Shown here piece by piece: positions 1-10,300 of a stretch of DNA of 64,000 nt. A program made the position numbers and the translations under genes. This DNA is from Cellulosilyticum sp. (GTDB lineage: Bacteria > Bacillota > Clostridia > Lachnospirales > Cellulosilyticaceae), in contig JAGAVZ010000253.1 of NCBI GenBank assembly GCA_017941635.1, positions 33,148 through 97,147 of the forward strand, in the 5' to 3' direction. Every line of letters begins with the position of its first letter. Position 1 is the stretch's first letter. The notes below the pieces were generated by a model. That model had not been told where the DNA came from. It searched no databases and saw nothing but the letters and a program-made list of their open reading frames with translations.

Positions 1-1413
1 TTTCATGTGGATGTAAACTCAGCTTTTTTAAGCTGGGAGGCAAGTTATCGAAAGGATATATTAGGAGAAGAGGTTGATTTAAGAGAGATTGCTTCAGCTA
101 TTGGTGGGGATAGAGAAAAAAGAAAAGGTATTATCTTAGCCAAATCAACACCAGCCAAGGCTTATCAGATTCAAACAGGTGAGCCTATTGTTGCTGCGCT
201 CAAAAAGTGTCCAGAGCTTATGATTGTCAAACCAAACTTCGAGCTTTATGTGAAGTGCTCTAGAGCTTTTATGAAAATTTTAAGGGAATATACCCCTATA
301 GTAGAGCAATACTCTATTGATGAAGCGTTTATGGATATGACGGGAACACAAGGGTTATATGGTGACCCTATTCAAGTGGCTCATTTAATTAAGGATAGAA
401 TTTATAATGAGCTTGGATTTACAGTCAATATTGGGATATCCAACAATAAGTTACTGGCAAAAATGGCAGGAGATTTTGAAAAGCCTAACAAGGTACATAC
501 ATTATTTCCTCATGAAATTGAAAAGAAAATGTGGCCACTACCTGTAAGAGAACTGTTTTTCGTGGGAAGAAGTGCAGAGAAAACACTAAAATTATTAGGA
601 ATCAAAACAATTGGTGATTTGGCAAGAGCAGACGTTAAGCTACTCAAAATGCATCTCAAAAAGCAAGGAGAGACTATCTACCGTTATGCTCATGGTATCG
701 ATGAAACGCCTGTAGAACAAGTAGCTGCACCCAATAAAGGCTATGGCAATTCTATGACCATTCCTTATGATGTAGACACCATAGAAGGGGCAAAGCGAGT
801 CCTACTCTCATTAAGTGAAACAGTAGCAAGCCGCCTTAGGGCAGACCATATGGAAGCAAGTTGTATTTCAGTAGGTTTAGTAGACCATGACTTTGTACAT
901 TTTTCAAAACAGATGACGCTTAAGACTAACACATGCCATACACAAGAGATTTATGAATGTGCCTGTGAAATATTCGAAAAGTTATGGGATGGCCGTACAC
1001 CTATTAGACAGCTAGGTGTACACACAACGAAGCTAACAGATGCCAATATCCATCAAATAACCTTATTTGAGCAGGAGAGTTTATATAGTCCATCAAAAAA
1101 TAATCAATTATCAAGACCTAATACCAAACATGAAGAGTCACAAAATAGCCAGTCATTGAGGAATGATACTAATACTAAAAGTAATCAATTTCAGATGAAA
1201 CAAATAAGCTCATCTTGCAAAAAGCAGCAAGATACTTATTTAAAATATGAAAAGAACAGGAAACTTGCTAAGCTAGATACAGCTATAGATGCTATTCGCA
1301 GTAAATTTGGGGATGACTCTATCAAACGTGCTACTTTTTTAGAAGGAAAGATAGACCATATGGCAGGTGGACTTTCAAAAGAAAAAAAGAACGGCATTAC
1401 AAAGGAAGTATAA
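1..1413 (+). CDS. Y-family DNA polymerase (DinB/UmuC type), 5' end outside window
   Basis: Error-prone lesion-bypass DNA polymerase. The reading frame is open from base 1 and the first residues are FHVDVNSAF, the metal-binding Asp motif that normally sits about 8 residues from the start, so the true start codon lies just upstream of the window and the GTG at base 7 is not the start. The second catalytic motif SIDEAF is near residue 103. The palm, thumb and little-finger regions follow, and the last ~110 residues are a poorly conserved Ser/Asn/Lys-rich tail. The long tail and the early insert resemble the UvrX/YqjW branch of Gram-positive bacteria more than short DinB, which is inference. Such genes are usually SOS-induced, but the promoter is not visible here. 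A small gene follows 129 bases downstream, probably in the same transcript. Confidence 0.9.
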   Translation, partial: FHVDVNSAFLSWEASYRKDILGEEVDLREIASAIGGDREKRKGIILAKSTPAKAYQIQTGEPIVAALKKCPELMIVKPNFELYVKCSRAFMKILREYTPIVEQYSIDEAFMDMTGTQGLYGDPIQVAHLIKDRIYNELGFTVNIGISNNKLLAKMAGDFEKPNKVHTLFPHEIEKKMWPLPVRELFFVGRSAEKTLKLLGIKTIGDLARADVKLLKMHLKKQGETIYRYAHGIDETPVEQVAAPNKGYGNSMTIPYDVDTIEGAKRVLLSLSETVASRLRADHMEASCISVGLVDHDFVHFSKQMTLKTNTCHTQEIYECACEIFEKLWDGRTPIRQLGVHTTKLTDANIHQITLFEQESLYSPSKNNQLSRPNTKHEESQNSQSLRNDTNTKSNQFQMKQISSSCKKQQDTYLKYEKNRKLAKLDTAIDAIRSKFGDDSIKRATFLEGKIDHMAGGLSKEKKNGITKEV

Positions 1414-1542
1414 AATCAATTATTCTACCTTATACTATGAGAAGAGTGACAACAAAAGCTTTCCTTATCATCGCTTTAGTAATAAGAAAGATGGCTAGGA
1501 AGGTTTTGATAGAGTCACATCTTATACAAGGAGGAGAAGCTA

Positions 1543-1698
1543 ATGGCAAAGGCAGGAATGAGACGTCCAGATCCAAGTGAGCCTCATGGCACAGAGAGTA
1601 ATCATAAAACCCACTATTCAAAAAATGAGGTAGAGCCAGTACCAGAAATCCAAGGCAAAGCCAAAACAGGTAATAAAAAAGCTGGGAAAATTTATTAA
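1543..1698 (+). CDS. Small conserved-looking protein (51 aa) downstream of the Y-family polymerase
   Basis: A 51-residue ORF starting ATG at 1543, preceded by a strong ribosome binding site (AAGGAGGAG at 1528-1536, about 6 bases before the ATG) and ending just before a clear terminator. The product is hydrophilic and Pro/Lys/Asn rich, with the segments MRRPDPSEPHG and PVPEIQGKAKTG. It has no membrane segment, Cys or signal peptide. I believe similar short proteins occur beside DinB-like polymerases in other clostridia, but I cannot search to confirm. Position suggests co-transcription with the polymerase and hence possibly damage-induced expression. Function is unknown. Confidence 0.7.
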   Translation: MAKAGMRRPDPSEPHGTESNHKTHYSKNEVEPVPEIQGKAKTGNKKAGKIY

Positions 1699-1708
1699 TA
1701 TAAAAATT

Positions 1709-1743
1709 AAGGAAGACTATGTATAATTTAGTCTTCCTTTTAA
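1709..1743 (+). terminator. Rho-independent terminator after the polymerase/small-protein pair
   Basis: Stem AAGGAAGACTA (1709-1719) pairs with TAGTCTTCCTT, followed by a short T tail. It ends the transcript of the 51-aa gene. Confidence 0.8.
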
Positions 1744-1820
1744 TATATAAAAAATTGGGTGTTCTTTTTACATAAGGCTTGATAGAAAAGGGGTAGGAGG
1801 AAATTGACAAAGGAAATTTC

Positions 1821-1849
1821 TTGACACTACCTATATTATAAAATACTAT
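1821..1849 (+). promoter_or_regulatory. Sigma-A promoter of corA
   Basis: -35 TTGACA (1821-1826), 17-base spacer, -10 TACTAT (1844-1849). Transcription would begin near 1856, giving an unusually long leader of about 240 bases before the corA start codon. Confidence 0.7.
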
Positions 1850-1877
1850 TATAAAGGGTTAGTATGAAAACCTAAAA

Positions 1878-2011
1878 TTTGACAGATAATAACAAAGGAG
1901 AGTGAGTATACAGTGGACGTCGGACCGAGTTGTAGGCGTTATAAGTTTCAATTGAATAAAAAGAATACTCACTTTGATTTAATGCAAAGGTAAGTTTTTT
2001 GTGCTGTCAAA
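1878..2011 (+). ncRNA. Candidate structured cis-regulatory leader of corA
   Basis: Within the untranslated leader an outer helix TTTGACAG (1878-1885) pairs with CTGTCAAA (2004-2011). An inner helix AGTGAGTAT (1901-1909) pairs with ATACTCACT (1965-1973), and flanking CAAAG/CTTTG bases could extend or compete with it. The inner loop is GC-richer than the surroundings and contains the short palindrome TCGGACCGA (1920-1928). It does not carry the sequence signature of the Mg2+ M-box, nor of other riboswitches I recognise. Position and nesting suggest regulation of corA, which is inference. Confidence 0.45.
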
Positions 2012-2097
2012 AATTTGAGCATAGTATGATACAAGTTTTGATTCACATCAAGATACACTTGCCTTAAATGAGGGTGAGGGGTGGAGGATGTGAAGAC

Positions 2098-3033
2098 ATG
2101 AAACAAATTTTTAAAACATTTGATACAGGTTTTGAAAAAATAGACACATTTGAGGATGGTGCATGGATTAACTTAATTAATCCAACTCCACAAGAGATTA
2201 GTGAGATTTCGGCTCAGTTTGATATTGAGACAAATCATATCTTATCCGCACTGGATGAAGAAGAACGTGCACGTATTGAAGTGGATGATAACTGTACAGT
2301 TATTATCGTGGACGTTCCAATCAAAGAGGCAGATGAAGGTATCGGTGAATATGTTACAATTCCAATGACGATTATCCTTGGAGATAAGTTCATTATCACA
2401 ACATGCCTTAAAAACATTAAGCTCCTCGAAGATTTCTCTTCTGGAAAAGTGAAGGGATTCTTTACCTATAAGAAAACAAGATTTATTTTACAATTACTAT
2501 ATAAAAATGCTTCTTACTATCTTCAATACTTAAGACAGATTGACCGCTTAAGTCACAAGAATGAGCAAGAACTTCAAAAGTCTCTTAAAAATAAAGAGCT
2601 TATTGAGCTTCTGGACTTAGAGAAGAGTTTGGTTTACTTTACAACTTCTCTTCGTGCCAATGAAATCGTTCTTGAGAAGATGATGAGAATGGAAACAATC
2701 AAACAGTATCCTGAAGATCAAGATTTACTTGAGGATGTTATCATTGAAAATAAACAGGCCATCGAGATGGCGAATATATATAGCAATATCTTAAGTGGAA
2801 CAAGAGATGCTTTTGCTTCGGTTATTTCCAACAACTTAAATATTGTGATGAAGACATTAACATCAATTACAATCGTAATGTCTATTCCAACAATGATTGC
2901 GAGTTTCTTTGGAATGAATGTAAATGGTATTCCTTTCGGAAACATGCCACATGCTTTTATGTTTATTGTGATTTTATCATTCATCTTATCAGCAGTATTA
3001 GCAATCTTTATGATTAAGAAAAAATTGTTTTAA
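2098..3033 (+). CDS. corA: CorA-family Mg2+/divalent cation transporter
   Basis: Inner-membrane divalent cation channel, mainly Mg2+, working as a pentamer. The start is ATG 2098, preceded by GGAGG at 2083-2087; an in-frame ATG at 2068 has no such site. The product is about 311 residues: a large soluble alpha/beta N-terminal domain, a long helix, then two C-terminal membrane segments. The signature GMN sits in FFGMNVNG near residue 275, between the two segments, and the C-terminus is basic (KKK) as is usual. It is a single gene transcribed from its own promoter with a long structured leader and ended by a terminator at 3113. Confidence 0.93.
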   Translation: MKQIFKTFDTGFEKIDTFEDGAWINLINPTPQEISEISAQFDIETNHILSALDEEERARIEVDDNCTVIIVDVPIKEADEGIGEYVTIPMTIILGDKFIITTCLKNIKLLEDFSSGKVKGFFTYKKTRFILQLLYKNASYYLQYLRQIDRLSHKNEQELQKSLKNKELIELLDLEKSLVYFTTSLRANEIVLEKMMRMETIKQYPEDQDLLEDVIIENKQAIEMANIYSNILSGTRDAFASVISNNLNIVMKTLTSITIVMSIPTMIASFFGMNVNGIPFGNMPHAFMFIVILSFILSAVLAIFMIKKKLF

Positions 3034-3112
3034 TCCACAAATTTATTCACAAGTTAGGAAAAATGTGGATAATTTAAAATTAGAATGATATCAAAGTGGA
3101 TAAATAAAGAGA

Positions 3113-3146
3113 GGGAAATGAGTGTAAACTATTTCCTTTTCTTTTT
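3113..3146 (+). terminator. Terminator of corA
   Basis: Stem GGAAAT(G)AGT with one bulge pairs with ACTATTTCC (3128-3136), followed by a T-rich run. Confidence 0.65.
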
Positions 3147-3206
3147 ATGGAAAAATATCTAATGTAAAAGGTTTAGTAAAGGGTATTAGGGAATAGGGGA
3201 AATAAG

Positions 3207-4513
3207 ATGACAAATAATAAGAATAAATTAGCGTATAAAGGCTACCTGAAGACTCTAGTCCTTAATATGTTAGGGGAATCAACAACTCCTTTAATAAAAA
3301 TACTACAGTTAGCATTATTGGGAAGGTATACCACAGTATTTTCTATGATTGCACTGGGGCTTGCATTTACTTTATTTAATACAATGGATTGGATTTTGGG
3401 TATTTTAAAAGTTAGTGTTACAGAAGAAAGTATAAAAGCCAGTAGACAAAATAATGAGAAGGCACAATCTACAGTGTTATTGCAACACATATTACTAGTT
3501 TGGATTGTAGGGATATTTTTAATATTGTTCAAAGAGCAGATTTGGCAGAGCATTGAATGGATTTATAGAGTGGAAACACCTATTATGAGACAAACTAAAC
3601 TTTTCTATGATTATACAATTTGGGGTGTTTTTATGTACTTAACCAACAATATGATTATAGGTTGGTTATCTGGGGTAGGAGATATAAAATATGCAACCTT
3701 ATTAGAGGCAGGTAGGAATGGTACTACAATTATTGTGTCTGCTATATTAGTAGTACGTGGACAAGGAATAGCTGGGATTGCAAATGCTTTTATATATGGA
3801 CAAATTGTTTGCTTAATAGCAGGTGTTGGTATTCTATTAATTAAAAAAAGATTTATATTTAAATATATTACTAAGCAATCAACATGGGATTTAAAAAGAA
3901 TAGCTTTGGACATTTATAAAAAGATGGATAATATTTATAATGCTATTTTTGTAGTGCTTGTTATGAATATCTTTATGAGCATAAGTTGTCAGTTTGGAAA
4001 TATCATTTTGGCAGCCAATCTTATTTTGATGCAAGTAAAAGATATTATGGGCCATCTTTTTGAGGCTATATTTAAGACAGTCAGAAGTTATAAGTTTCAG
4101 GCAAGAAGACAAGGGGATACAGAGAATTATATAGGTTAACATTAATTAATGTAATGTATGTTACTATAGGCAGTGTGATGTTTTATAGCTTGGCGCGATA
4201 TTATGTTGCGGATTGGATTATTCCTTTTGACTTAGTTAAAGATGCTTTTCTTAGATATGATGGTTGGCTTTTAATTTATCCTATTTTAGGTGGATGGGGA
4301 TTAAGTGCCTATGGTTTATATGCTGATTCTGTAAAAAAGAAAATTGCAATATGGACCTGCAGTATAGGATTAGTAGTATTTGGGGTTATGTATTTGATAT
4401 GTGTACCAATATTAGGTAATCATGGGATGTGGCTATCTTATATATTGTTTTATTTTGTGCACAGTGTTGGATTATTAGTATATGAAGGATTTTTATATAA
4501 TCAGGAAAATTAG
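3207..4513 (+). pseudogene. Frameshifted MATE/DinF-like multidrug exporter
   Basis: Two consecutive reading frames (3207-4139 and 4154-4513) together match, end to end, the intact 433-residue transporter encoded next door at 4803. The first frame runs through most membrane segments and stops at 4137 soon after the EAIFKTVRS stretch. The next frame picks up with RLTLINVMYVTIG, matching HKMTLQTVMYLSIG of the paralogue, and keeps the GGWGLSAYGLY motif. The combined length equals that of the paralogue, so a single missing base around 4120-4140 explains the break. Either this is a real inactivating frameshift or a sequencing error in an AT-rich stretch. The 5' part keeps a plausible ribosome site (AGGGGAAATAAG), so inactivation looks recent. 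Confidence 0.75.
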
Positions 4514-4532
4514 TAAAACTAGAAGGAAAATA

Positions 4533-4582
4533 ATACCTTGGAGGTGAGGCAGATGGCATCAAGTATCCAAGGTATATTTTTA
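4533..4582 (+). terminator. Terminator after the frameshifted MATE gene
   Basis: Ten-base stem ATACCTTGGA (4533-4542) pairs with TCCAAGGTAT (4566-4575) and is followed by ATTTTTAT. The remaining ~220 bases before the next gene are AT-rich with nothing further I can identify. Confidence 0.75.
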
Positions 4583-4802
4583 TAGAAGATAGTTATAGAA
4601 TAAGATTAAGAGGTTGTCATGGAGAGATAAAAAGTGGTAAAATATGAAAATTGGAGTCCTAATATACATTACAATAGATGTGTAAGTGAATGCCTAAATG
4701 AAGATATCTATAGGTTGATAGAAGTATATAGATGTAAACTATAACTAATATAGATATAAAGTATAGAAAGATTTCAGAAGTAAGTAGAGGGTAGACTATA
4801 GA

Positions 4803-6104
4803 ATGAATACAAGCGAGCGTTTAACTTATAAGAAATATTTAGCACAAGTATGGCCCAATATGTTAGCTCATTTAGCAACTCCTTTATTAAAGGTGATTGA
4901 GATTGCAGTTATAGGAAGATTTTTAAATCCTATTTATATGGCAAGTTTAGGAATTTCTATTACAGTGCTTACAACAATAGATTGGCTAATAAGTTTTTTT
5001 AGAGCAGGGGTTATTGCAGAGAGTGGTAGTGCTTATCAAAAAGAAAATAAAAAGTTGCAAGCAAGTGTACTAGCAGAGTATATTGCAATTGTTGTGATGT
5101 TCATGGGCATATTAATTCTTACAAAAGAATTTTTATGGGATTTAATAATGCTGATATATAGACCTGATGTAGAGGTAGGAATTAAAGCAAAGCAATTTTG
5201 GGATATAGCAATTTGGGGATTACCAATTAGCTTAATTAACTATATGATTATGGGATGGTTTTTTGGACGGGATAAGGCAAAAAATGCTGTCTTCTTAGAG
5301 CTTGGAACAACCATAATCAATATCCTATTGTGTTTATTATTTATAAATCGGATTGTATTCACTGATATTGCAGTGATTTATGTTATAACACAAATCATAA
5401 TTTTAGTTATAGGAATAGGTTTACTTTTTAAAGAAGATAGAGAAATTCTTGGTTATATGAAAGATTTATCACTATGGGTGCCTAGAAATATACCAGAAAG
5501 AATCAAAAGTCAAATAGGTGTTATTCAAAGAGCGACGTGTAGCGTTATCGTAAACAATATAGTGATTATAACAGGAAGCTATATGGGCACCAAAGTATTA
5601 GCTGCTAACTTTATTATCATGCAATTAAAGGACTTAATAGCCTATCTATTTGAGGGCATTAGTACAACCATTAGAGGGATGGTTGCAAGCGGCAAGTTTA
5701 ATGAAGATAAATCAAACTTAAAAGAAGTTCACAAAATGACATTACAGACAGTTATGTATCTAAGTATAGGTCTTGTTATTTTTTATGCAATGGCACGTAG
5801 AGGGATCATAAACCACTTAATCAACATAGAGGAAATTCAAAAGACATTAATAAGCTTTGATGGATGGTTGGTACTGTATCCAATTATTGCTGGATGGGGA
5901 TTGAGTGCATATGGTTTATATGTTGGACTAACACAGGAGAAATTCATTGCAAATAGTACAGTTATAGGATTTATAGTATTTCTAATTACTTATATCATTG
6001 CCGTGCGAGGACTAGGCAATCATGGTGTATGGTTCGCATTTGTAATGTTTTATTTGGTACGTAGTATCATGCTATTAGGATATGAAGGCTATTTATACGA
6101 GTAA
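4803..6104 (+). CDS. MATE-family (DinF-like) efflux transporter
   Basis: Integral membrane protein of 433 residues with about 12 hydrophobic segments. The N-terminal half begins with a TPLLKVIEIAVIGRF stretch, which resembles the start of MATE/DinF antiporters, and the mid segment GWFFGRDKAKNAVF matches the helix-loop near the centre of DinF proteins. These transporters export drugs or cationic compounds using Na+ or H+; the substrate is not visible from sequence. The start at ATG 4803 has only a weak upstream GAGGG. It is a tandem paralogue of the frameshifted gene at 3207. Family assignment is moderately sure; a more distant polysaccharide-exporter-like member of the same superfamily is possible. 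Confidence 0.75.
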   Translation: MNTSERLTYKKYLAQVWPNMLAHLATPLLKVIEIAVIGRFLNPIYMASLGISITVLTTIDWLISFFRAGVIAESGSAYQKENKKLQASVLAEYIAIVVMFMGILILTKEFLWDLIMLIYRPDVEVGIKAKQFWDIAIWGLPISLINYMIMGWFFGRDKAKNAVFLELGTTIINILLCLLFINRIVFTDIAVIYVITQIIILVIGIGLLFKEDREILGYMKDLSLWVPRNIPERIKSQIGVIQRATCSVIVNNIVIITGSYMGTKVLAANFIIMQLKDLIAYLFEGISTTIRGMVASGKFNEDKSNLKEVHKMTLQTVMYLSIGLVIFYAMARRGIINHLINIEEIQKTLISFDGWLVLYPIIAGWGLSAYGLYVGLTQEKFIANSTVIGFIVFLITYIIAVRGLGNHGVWFAFVMFYLVRSIMLLGYEGYLYE

Positions 6105-6162
6105 GAGAACAAAATGAATGTATAAACCAAAGTTCAAGCGAACCAGTTCATATAATAATTTT

Positions 6163-6213
6163 TGGAGAGGTAATACAGTAAAAATATAATACTGCAGTGG
6201 CCTCTCTTTTTTT
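6163..6213 (+). terminator. Terminator after the MATE gene
   Basis: GAGAGG (6165-6170) pairs with CCTCTC (6201-6206), with an inner CAGTA/TACTG helix, followed by seven or more T. Confidence 0.75.
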
Positions 6214-6254
6214 GTGCAAAATGGAAGGTAATATATAGTTTTGAATAGGTGAAT

Positions 6255-6283
6255 TTGACAAATTTATATATATAGATTAGAAT
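6255..6283 (+). promoter_or_regulatory. Sigma-A promoter of the NlpC/P60 gene
   Basis: -35 TTGACA (6255-6260), 17-base spacer, -10 TAGAAT (6278-6283), about 100 bases before the start codon. Confidence 0.65.
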
Positions 6284-6382
6284 TATTGTAATAAGTTGTA
6301 ATAAAGTCTTAATAAATATAGAAGTACAACTAGAAATAATAATATACATATACGAGAGAAAAAGACAATGCAGGGGGACAGC

Positions 6383-7213
6383 ATGCTAAATAGCAGAAAG
6401 ATAAAAGCACTTATAGGACTAGGCGTTATACTAGTACCAAGTATGATATTTGCAGAAACGTCATTAGAAACATCAGTTGAAGGGATAGAGAAAGCAGCAT
6501 TATCTAGTCAGGTGGATGAAATTGTTTTAGGAGAAGTAAATATAGATGGATTGAATGTAAGAAGTTATCCAGATACAGAAGACTCAACGATTATCAAGAC
6601 GTTGCCATTAGGACAACAAGTAAGGGTAATTTATAAGACAAACAATTTCTATAAGGTATATATAAATGGTGAAGCAGGATTTATTTATAGTGAGTATATT
6701 ACTATTCCTGAAGAGATAGAGATACAAGAAAATACACTTGTAGGTGTAAGGGACTTGGCTACAGGAGAGTGTAAAGTAAAAGTTCAAGAAAGTGAAACTC
6801 AGGAGAAGGTAGCAGAGGAAACGAAAGAAACTGTGGCATCTTCAAAAGGTGATACAATCATTTCAACTGCTATGCAATATTTAGGAACACCGTATGTATA
6901 TGGAGGTTCAAGCTTAACAAAAGGAACAGATTGTTCTGGCTTTACACAAGGTGTTATGAAACTAAATGGTATTACAATTCCGAGAACATCAAAACAACAA
7001 AGTCAAACAGGGAAACTGGTATCTAAAAACGATATGAAGCCAGGTGACTTATTATTCTTCGGTTCTAGTAAATCTTCTATTTTCCATACAGGAATCTATA
7101 TTGGGAATGGACAAATGATTCATGCAAGTACAGCTAAATCAGGTGGTGTCATCATAGCAAATGCTTTTACTGGTGGTGGCGCACCATTACAGGTGATTAG
7201 AAGAGTACATTAA
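6383..7213 (+). CDS. Secreted SH3b-NlpC/P60 peptidoglycan endopeptidase
   Basis: Cell-wall hydrolase of 276 residues that would cut stem peptides of peptidoglycan. The start is ATG 6383, seven bases after CAGGGGG; an in-frame ATG at 6368 lacks a ribosome site. A signal peptide runs to about residue 24 (cleavage after MIFA). One SH3b wall-binding domain covers residues ~47-108, a charged linker follows, and the NlpC/P60 domain covers ~155-276. The catalytic triad is visible: Cys184 in DCSGF, His235 in FHTGIYIG, His247 in MIHAST. The basic C-terminus matches the usual end of this fold. It is a single gene converging on ileS with a shared terminator. Confidence 0.93.
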   Translation: MLNSRKIKALIGLGVILVPSMIFAETSLETSVEGIEKAALSSQVDEIVLGEVNIDGLNVRSYPDTEDSTIIKTLPLGQQVRVIYKTNNFYKVYINGEAGFIYSEYITIPEEIEIQENTLVGVRDLATGECKVKVQESETQEKVAEETKETVASSKGDTIISTAMQYLGTPYVYGGSSLTKGTDCSGFTQGVMKLNGITIPRTSKQQSQTGKLVSKNDMKPGDLLFFGSSKSSIFHTGIYIGNGQMIHASTAKSGGVIIANAFTGGGAPLQVIRRVH

Positions 7214-7264
7214 TAAAATAAATGAGCTAAAGTATTACATATAATTTATAAATTGAACTAAAGC

Positions 7265-7303
7265 AAAAGGCTATGAATCTAGAAATAGATTCATAGCCTT
7301 TTT
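7265..7303. terminator. Bidirectional terminator between the NlpC/P60 gene and ileS
   Basis: A 17-base perfect stem, AAAAGGCTATGAATCTA (7265-7281) against its complement (7286-7302), with a GAAA loop, a T run on the + side and an A run on the other. It can stop both converging transcripts. Confidence 0.9.
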
Positions 7304-7321
7304 AGGATGACTTAATATAAA

Positions 7322-10300
7322 TTAAGCTTTTTTAACACTAAGTGTTAAATCTTCACCATTGATTTTCCATTCTTTAGTGAAGCCACCTTCTAAAGTACCT
7401 TCAGTAGCAGAGTTTCCAAGTACTTCAGATGCAATGTGATCTGCATTTTTGCTCATGATAGCTGTTGCTTTTTCACTACCTGCAAATCCGATTACAATGT
7501 GGTCTTGAACTTCGAAGTCAGCTTCTTTTCTCATTGTTTGGATTTTAGAGATGATTTCACGTACGAAACCTTCTTCAAGAAGTTCTTCTGTAAGGTTTGT
7601 ATCGATTGCAACTGTGTAACCTTTATCTGTTGCAGCAGCGTAACCTTCTTTTTGAGCTGTGCTGATTAATAAATCTTCTTTTGTAAGTTCAATGTCTTGA
7701 CCTTCAATAGAAAGTTTAAGCACGCCGTTTTCGTTAAGCTCTGCCATAGCAGCGCTTCCATCAAGTTCAGCAAGAGCTGTTCTGATTGCATTTAACATTT
7801 TACCGTATTTTGGCCCTAATGTACGCATTTGTGGTTTAAATGTGTAAGAAATGAAGTCAGCAGCTTCTGTTGTGAATTCTACGTTTTTAACGTTTAATTC
7901 TTCAGCTACGATTTCGATGAATTCTTGTGGAAGAACTTCTGTAGCACCTACATAAAGGTTACCAATTGGTTGACGATTTTTGATGTTGCTTTCGTTACGG
8001 CAGCTACGTCCAAGAACTACGATATCAAGAACTTCGCCCATGTGTTTTTCAAGCTCTGCGTTAATCATTGATTCATCGCAAACTGGGAAGTCACATAAGT
8101 GAACGCTTGTTGGAGCGTCAGCGTCAACAGATTTAACAAGGTTTTGGTAAACTTGTTCTGCCATAAATGGAATGAATGGAGCAGAAAGCTCTGCAAGTGT
8201 TACAAGCACTGTGTGAAGTGTTTTGTAAGCATTGATTTTGTCTTGTGGCATATCGCTTTGCCAGAATCTCTCACGGCTACGACGTACATACCAGTTAGAT
8301 AAATCATCTACGAAGTCTTGCATATCACGAGATGCTTCGAAGATTCTGTAGTTTTCAAGATGTTCATCCACACCTTTGATAAGTGTGTGAAGTCTTGAAA
8401 GAATCCATTTATCCATCATGTTTAATGTATCGTATTTAAGTTCATGTTTTGTTGGATCGAAGTTATCGATGTTTGCATAAAGTACATAGAATGCGTAAGT
8501 ATTCCAGAATGTACCCATGAATTTACGTTGTGATTCACTTACGTTTTCAGCAGCAAATCGGCTTGGTAACCATGGAGCTGAAGCAGAATAGAAGTACCAA
8601 CGAACAGCGTCTGCACCTTGTACATCAAGTACTGACCAAGGGTCAACTACGTTACCTTTGTGTTTACTCATTTTAACACCATCTTTGTCACCAACGTGTC
8701 CAAGAACGATTACGTTTTTGTATGGCGCTTTATCAAAGATTAATGTTGAGATGGCCATAAGTGTGTAGAACCATCCACGTGTTTGGTCAACCGCTTCTGA
8801 GATAAAGTCAGCTGGGAAGTTTTCTTCGAATACTTCTTTGTTTTCAAATGGATAGTGAAGTTGAGCAAATGGCATTGATCCACTATCGTACCAGCAGTCG
8901 ATAACGTCAGATACACGTTTCATTTGTCCGTTACATTCTGGACAGTTAAGGTGTACGTTATCAATGTATGGTTTGTGAAGCTCAATGTTTTCTGGACAAT
9001 CAGAGCTCATTGATTTAAGTTCTTCAATGCTTCCGATTAAGTGTTTGTGTCCACATTTACATTCCCAAATTGGAAGTGGTGTTCCCCAGTATCTTGAACG
9101 AGAAAGACCCCAGTCAATTACACCTTCAAGGAAGTTACCGAAACGACCTTCACCAATTGATTCAGGCATCCAGTTAACTGTTTTGTTGTTAGCTACTAAG
9201 CGGTCACGAACTTTTGTCATTTCGATGAACCATGTGTCACGTGCATAGTAAAGAAGTGGTGTATCACATCTCCAGCAGTGTGGGTAGCTGTGTGTATGAG
9301 GAATTGCTTTAAATAATGTACCTTGTTCTTTAAGGTATTTAAGGATTGCTTTATCTGCATCTTTTACGAATACATCTTTAAGCTCTGGGAATACTTCTGT
9401 AAATTCTTCTGTGAAGTAACCTTGTTCGTTAACTAGTTGAACGAATGGAAGGTTGTTTGTTCTACCAACTCTAGCATCATCTTCACCGAATGCTGGAGCG
9501 ATGTGTACGATACCTGTACCATCTGTTAATGTTACGTAGTCATCAGCAACTACGAAGAAACCTTTTCTATCTACTTTTGCACATGTGAAGAGTGGTTCGT
9601 ATTCTGTTCCACATAATTCTTTACCAGCAAATTTAGAAACGATTTCTACACCTTCTGTTCCAAGAACAGATTCAACTAAAGCTTCAGCTAAGATATAAGT
9701 GCTGCCTTCAAGTGTAGCTTTAACATATGTGTGTTCTGGGTTCACACAAAGACCAACGTTTGATGGAAGTGTCCATGGTGTTGTTGTCCAAGCTAAAAGG
9801 TAAGTATTTTCTTCGCCTTTAACTTTGAATTTACATGTAGCTGTTTGGTCTTTAATATCTTTATAACCTTGAGCAACCTCGTGTGAAGAAAGAGATGTTC
9901 CACAACGTGGGCAGTAAGGTACGATTTTGTGTCCTTTATAGATAAGGTCTTTATCCCAAATTTGACGAAGAGACCACCATACTGATTCGATGTAGTTGTT
10001 ATCGTAAGTTACATATGGGTTTTCCATATCTACCCAGTAACCCACGCGGTCAGACATTTTTTCCCACTCGCTTTGGTATTTCCAAACGCTCTCTTTACAT
10101 TTTTCAATGAATGGTTCAATACCGTATTCTTCAATTTGTGGTTTACCACTGATTCCAAGAAGTTTTTCAACTTCAAGTTCTACTGGAAGACCGTGTGTAT
10201 CCCAACCAGCTTTACGAAGTACTTTGTAACCTTTCATAGTTTTGTAACGTGGCATAATATCTTTCATTGTACGTGTTAAGATATGACCAATGTGTGGTTT

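Noticed and set aside
1437..1580. Small ORF starting ATG 1437 upstream of and overlapping the 51-aa gene
   Set aside because: No ribosome site, basic composition and overlap with the better-supported ORF at 1543; no recognisable protein.
1857..2097. M-box (Mg2+) riboswitch
   Set aside because: Expected conserved M-box segments are not present in the corA leader; kept only as an unassigned structured RNA.
7436..9248. Several ORFs on the + strand inside ileS
   Set aside because: Shadow frames of the minus-strand synthetase, with no ribosome site and unlikely composition.
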